64,000 nucleotides of DNA, taken from Burkholderiales bacterium. GTDB lineage: Bacteria; Pseudomonadota; Gammaproteobacteria; Burkholderiales; SG8-41. The position numbers and the translations under genes were made by a program. The notes under the pieces are model-generated. The model made no database searches, was not told where the DNA came from, and saw only the letters and a program-made list of their open reading frames with translations. This document shows, in pieces, positions 60,903-64,000 of this stretch. Each line of letters starts with the position of its first letter. The first letter of the stretch is position 1. The stretch spans positions 164,110 through 228,109 of the forward strand of contig DATAJS010000005.1 of the NCBI GenBank assembly GCA_036262035.1, read 5' to 3'.

Positions 60903-63476
60903 ATGCAACAAAGATCAGAACCCACTCTCGCCGCCCACACGCCGATGATGCAGCAGTATCTGCGCATCAAGGCGCAGCATCCGGACATGCTGGTCTTCTA
61001 CCGGATGGGCGATTTCTACGAGCTCTTCTTCGACGACGCCGAGCGCGCGGCGAGGCTGCTCGACATCACGCTGACGCAGCGCGGCGCCTCGGCGGGCGAG
61101 CCCATCAAGATGGCGGGCGTGCCGTATCACGCGGTCGAGCAGTATCTCGCGCGGCTGGTGAAGCTGGGCGAGTCGGTCGCGATCTGCGAGCAGATCGGCG
61201 ATCCGGCGACGTCGAAAGGTCCGGTCGAGCGCAAGGTGACGCGCATCGTCACGCCGGGCACGCTCACCGATTCGGCGCTGCTCGAAGACAAGCGCGACAA
61301 CGTGCTGCTCGCGCTGCATCGCAATCGCAGCGTCGTCGGCCTCGCGTGGCTGTCGCTCGCATCCGGACGCTTCTCGATCATGGAGACCGCGCCGGGGAAT
61401 CTCGCGAACGAGCTCGAAAGGCTCGCACCGTCGGAAGTGCTCGTCGCCGACGACGCCGCGTGGCCCGATCTCAACGGGCATTCGGCGATAAAAAAACTCG
61501 CGCCGTGGCAGTTCGACGGCGACGCGGGCCGCCGCACGCTGTGCAAGCAGTTCGGGACGCTCGACCTGTCGGGCTTCGGCGCGAACGAGCACGCCGTCGC
61601 GATCGCGGCCGCGGGCGCCCTCCTCGATTACGCCAAGTCGACGCAGGGCACCTCGATCGCGCACGTCACGGCGCTTAACGTAGAGCACGCCAGCGCGTAC
61701 GTGCGCATGGACCCGGCGACGCGCCGTAACCTCGAGATCTCCGAGACGATCCGCGGCGAGCCTTCGCCCACGCTCTTTTCATTGCTCGACACCTGCGCGA
61801 CGAGCATGGGCAGCCGCCGTCTGCGTCACGTGCTCCACCATCCGCTGCGCGACCGCGACGAGCTTCGCGCGCGGCAGAGCGTCGTCGGCGCGCTGCTCGC
61901 GGCAGGACTGCAGCCGCGCGTGCAGACGATCCTGCGCAGCTTCGTCGACGTCGAGCGCATCACCGCGCGCGTCGCGCTCAAGTCGGCGCGGCCGCGCGAT
62001 CTCTCGGGCCTGTGCGCGACGTTGAAGCGCGTGCCCGAAGTCGACGAGGTGCTGGCAAACGCCGCGGGCGACAGGATCGCCGAGCTCGCACGCGCGCTCG
62101 AAGGCTTCGAGCCGGTCGCCGAGGTGCTCGGCTGCGCCATCAAGGAAGAGCCCTCCGCGGTGCTGCGCGAAGGCGGCGTCATCGCCGACGGATACGACGC
62201 CGACCTCGACGAGCTGCGCGGCATCCAGACCAACTGCGGCCAGTTCCTCCTCGACCTCGAAGCGCGCGAGCGCGCCCGCAGCGGCATCGCCAACCTCAAG
62301 GTGGAATACAACCGCGTGCACGGCTTCTACATCGAAGTCTCGCGCGCGAACAGCGAGAAGGTGCCGGACGACTACCGCCGCCGCCAGACGCTCAAGAACG
62401 CCGAGCGCTACATCACGCCCGAGCTCAAGACCTTCGAGGACAAGGCGCTGTCCGCGCAGGAGCGCGCGCTCGCGCGCGAGAAGCTCCTGTACGACAAGCT
62501 CCTCGACGACCTCGCGCCGCACGTGCCGGCGCTGACGCGCATCGCCAATGCGCTCGCCGACCTCGATGCGCTCGCGACCTTCGCCGAGCGCGCCAATGCG
62601 CTCGACTGGAGCGCGCCCGAGTTCGTCGACGAGCCGCTGATCGAGATCGTCGGCGGCCGCCATCCGGTCGTCGAAGCGCAGGTCGACACCTTCATCGCCA
62701 ACGACGCCCGGCTGAGTCCGGCGCGCCAGATGCTGCTCGTCACCGGTCCCAACATGGGCGGCAAGTCGACTTACATGCGCCAGGCCGCGCTCATCGCGCT
62801 GCTCGCGAGCTGCGGCTCGTACGTGCCCGCGAAACGCGTGCGGCTCGGACCGATCGACCAGATCTTCACGCGCATCGGGGCGGCCGACGACCTCGCGGGC
62901 GGGCGCTCGACCTTCATGGTGGAGATGACCGAGGCCGCGTACATCCTCCACCACGCCGGTCCCGAGAGCCTGGTGCTCATGGACGAGATCGGGCGCGGCA
63001 CGTCGACTTACGACGGGCTCGCGCTGGCGTGGGCGATCGCGCGCCATCTCGTCGAGAAGTGCCGCTGCCACACTCTCTTCGCGACGCACTACTTCGAGCT
63101 CACCGCGCTCGCGCTCGAGTTCAAGCAGGTGGCGAACGTGCACCTCGACGCGGTCGAGCACAAAGACAGAATTGTCTTTCTGCACGCGGTCGAGGAAGGT
63201 CCCGCCGACCGCAGCTACGGCCTGCAGGTCGCGCAGCTCGCCGGAGTGCCCGGCACGGTGATCCGCGCCGCGCGACGCCGCCTCGCCGAGCTCGAGGAGC
63301 AGGCGCTGTCGCGCGGGCCGCAGCGCGACCTCTTCGCGACCGGCGCGCCCGCCGAAGAAGCGCCCGCCGCGGAGCATGCCGCGCTGCAGATGCTGCGCGG
63401 CTTCGATCCCGACGCGATGAGCCCGCGCGACGCGCTCGACGCGCTCTACCGCCTCAAGCAGAAACTCGACGAATGA
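60903..63476 (+). CDS. mutS: DNA mismatch repair protein MutS
   Basis: An 857-aa MutS. The mismatch-contact F38-x-E40 is in [14 protein letters not shown]. The ATPase has Walker [10 protein letters not shown] near residue 617, Walker [17 protein letters not shown], and [11 protein letters not shown]. The C-terminal dimerisation tail ends [14 protein letters not shown]. Its stop overlaps the downstream phosphoesterase-like start (ATGA). Confidence 0.96.
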   Translation: MQQRSEPTLAAHTPMMQQYLRIKAQHPDMLVFYRMGDFYELFFDDAERAARLLDITLTQRGASAGEPIKMAGVPYHAVEQYLARLVKLGESVAICEQIGDPATSKGPVERKVTRIVTPGTLTDSALLEDKRDNVLLALHRNRSVVGLAWLSLASGRFSIMETAPGNLANELERLAPSEVLVADDAAWPDLNGHSAIKKLAPWQFDGDAGRRTLCKQFGTLDLSGFGANEHAVAIAAAGALLDYAKSTQGTSIAHVTALNVEHASAYVRMDPATRRNLEISETIRGEPSPTLFSLLDTCATSMGSRRLRHVLHHPLRDRDELRARQSVVGALLAAGLQPRVQTILRSFVDVERITARVALKSARPRDLSGLCATLKRVPEVDEVLANAAGDRIAELARALEGFEPVAEVLGCAIKEEPSAVLREGGVIADGYDADLDELRGIQTNCGQFLLDLEARERARSGIANLKVEYNRVHGFYIEVSRANSEKVPDDYRRRQTLKNAERYITPELKTFEDKALSAQERALAREKLLYDKLLDDLAPHVPALTRIANALADLDALATFAERANALDWSAPEFVDEPLIEIVGGRHPVVEAQVDTFIANDARLSPARQMLLVTGPNMGGKSTYMRQAALIALLASCGSYVPAKRVRLGPIDQIFTRIGAADDLAGGRSTFMVEMTEAAYILHHAGPESLVLMDEIGRGTSTYDGLALAWAIARHLVEKCRCHTLFATHYFELTALALEFKQVANVHLDAVEHKDRIVFLHAVEEGPADRSYGLQVAQLAGVPGTVIRAARRRLAELEEQALSRGPQRDLFATGAPAEEAPAAEHAALQMLRGFDPDAMSPRDALDALYRLKQKLDE

Positions 63477-64000
63477 CGCGGTTGCTCGCGCGCGCTGCCG
63501 CGCTGGCGGCGTCGGCGCTGTTGTGCCCGACGCTCTTCGCCGCACAACTGGCATTCGGCGCTTTCGGCGACATCCCGTACAACCGCGACGAAGAGCCGGC
63601 GCTGCCCGCGATCATCGCGGAGATGAATCGCGAGAAGCTCGCCTTCGCGATCCACGTCGGCGACTTCAAGGACGCGCGCACCGAGTGCTCGGACCGGCTT
63701 TTCCTCGAGCGCCTCGAGACCTTCGGTCTTTCGCATCACCCGTTCTTCTACACGCCCGGCGACAACGAGTGGGTCGATTGCCGTCGTGCGCGCTGGGCGC
63801 CGCGCGATCCGCTCGAGCGGCTCGCCCGGCTGCGAGAGCTGTTCTTCGCGAGCGATTCGAGCCTCGGGCAACGCGCGCTGCCCGCGCAGCGCCAGGCCGC
63901 GCGCGGTTATCCCGAGAACATGCGCTGGATCGCGGGCGACGTGGTGTGCGCGACGCTCAACATTCCCGGGCCGGACAACCATCGGTCCGCGATGCCGGCG
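63473..64000 (+). CDS. Metallophosphoesterase-like exported protein (partial, runs off right edge)
   Basis: The visible 176 residues begin with a signal peptide ([23 protein letters not shown]). The sequence then reads [16 protein letters not shown] near residues 26-41, [14 protein letters not shown] near 59-72 and [12 protein letters not shown] near 94-105. The GD, GDxK and GDNEW blocks fit a calcineurin-like phosphoesterase, but the rest is cut off. It is coupled to mutS by ATGA. Substrate unknown. Confidence 0.75.
   Translation, partial: MTRLLARAAALAASALLCPTLFAAQLAFGAFGDIPYNRDEEPALPAIIAEMNREKLAFAIHVGDFKDARTECSDRLFLERLETFGLSHHPFFYTPGDNEWVDCRRARWAPRDPLERLARLRELFFASDSSLGQRALPAQRQAARGYPENMRWIAGDVVCATLNIPGPDNHRSAMPA

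Overview
The window is GC-rich, densely packed bacterial DNA with heavy use of ATGA/GTGA/TGATG stop-start overlaps. The gene content points to a betaproteobacterium, most likely Burkholderiales or a close relative. The clues are two orphan Bug-type (TctC) receptors, a family-III CoA transferase, a tartrate/D-malate dehydrogenase, the radA-alr-LysR-lplT neighbourhood, a cysE-iscR-iscS head on the Fe-S cluster locus, and an OmpR/EnvZ pair. It reads as ordinary chromosome. No phage, transposase, CRISPR array, rRNA or tRNA is visible, and no gene-free stretch exceeds 300 bases.

Layout. 1-4463 (minus): branched-chain amino-acid type ABC transporter (livG, livF, receptor, livH, livM cut by the edge). 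4565-8000 (minus): radA, then the coupled LysR-alr pair. 8270-9565 (plus): lplT. 9663-16388 (minus): LemA, two TPM-domain proteins, an orphan CbbQ/CbbO (NorQ/NorD) pair, a methyltransferase-like membrane protein and a cupin. 16454-20320 (minus): a TPR/O-GlcNAc-transferase-like protein, tsaB, rimI, family-4 uracil-DNA glycosylase. 20455-24446: catabolic genes (tartrate dehydrogenase, Bug receptor, CoA transferase, RidA). 24551-26568: a DGQHR-domain (DndB-like) orphan and two small exported proteins. 26730-28877: OmpR/EnvZ. 29081-31302 (minus): ispD-ispF-thpR and a cyclic-nucleotide-binding protein. 31404-33859: the complete three-gene AmmeMemoRadiSam system. 34004-37417: mfd. 37503-41861: a KaiC-like ATPase coupled to a hybrid histidine kinase, followed by a Ser-rich lipoprotein and two small unknown proteins. 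41967-42806: serB. 42800-53078 (minus): a cysE-iscR-iscS-iscA-sufBCDS-sufU-nfu-Rieske locus that joins an ISC-type head to a SUF body. 53221-57575: trmJ, suhB, and an acetamidase-like lipoprotein/Bug/TPR operon. 57646-64000: a REC-GGDEF diguanylate cyclase, an AsmA-like protein, mutS and the start of a phosphoesterase-like gene.

Two patterns stand out beyond the gene list. First, three transcription units between 37.4 and 41.9 kb (KaiC-like/kinase, Ser-rich lipoprotein, acidic protein operon) each carry a sigma-54 type -24/-12 element at a sensible distance from the start codon. This suggests a compact RpoN-controlled module that I do not recognise. Second, many intergenic spacers are built alike: a short word repeated several times, a spacer, then the reverse complement of the word repeated. 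A different word is used in each spacer (GGTGACG, GTGAAAC, GTGTTGA, GGTGATGA, CACGGAGG, CTGAATCC and others). Some reach into coding ends (ompR, trmJ), and a separate REP-like sequence reaches into livM.

The Fe-S locus also shows two good IscR type-1 operator candidates, one at the cysE promoter and one over the -35 of the iscR promoter. Gene names rest on motif and family recognition from the translated sequence; no database search was run.
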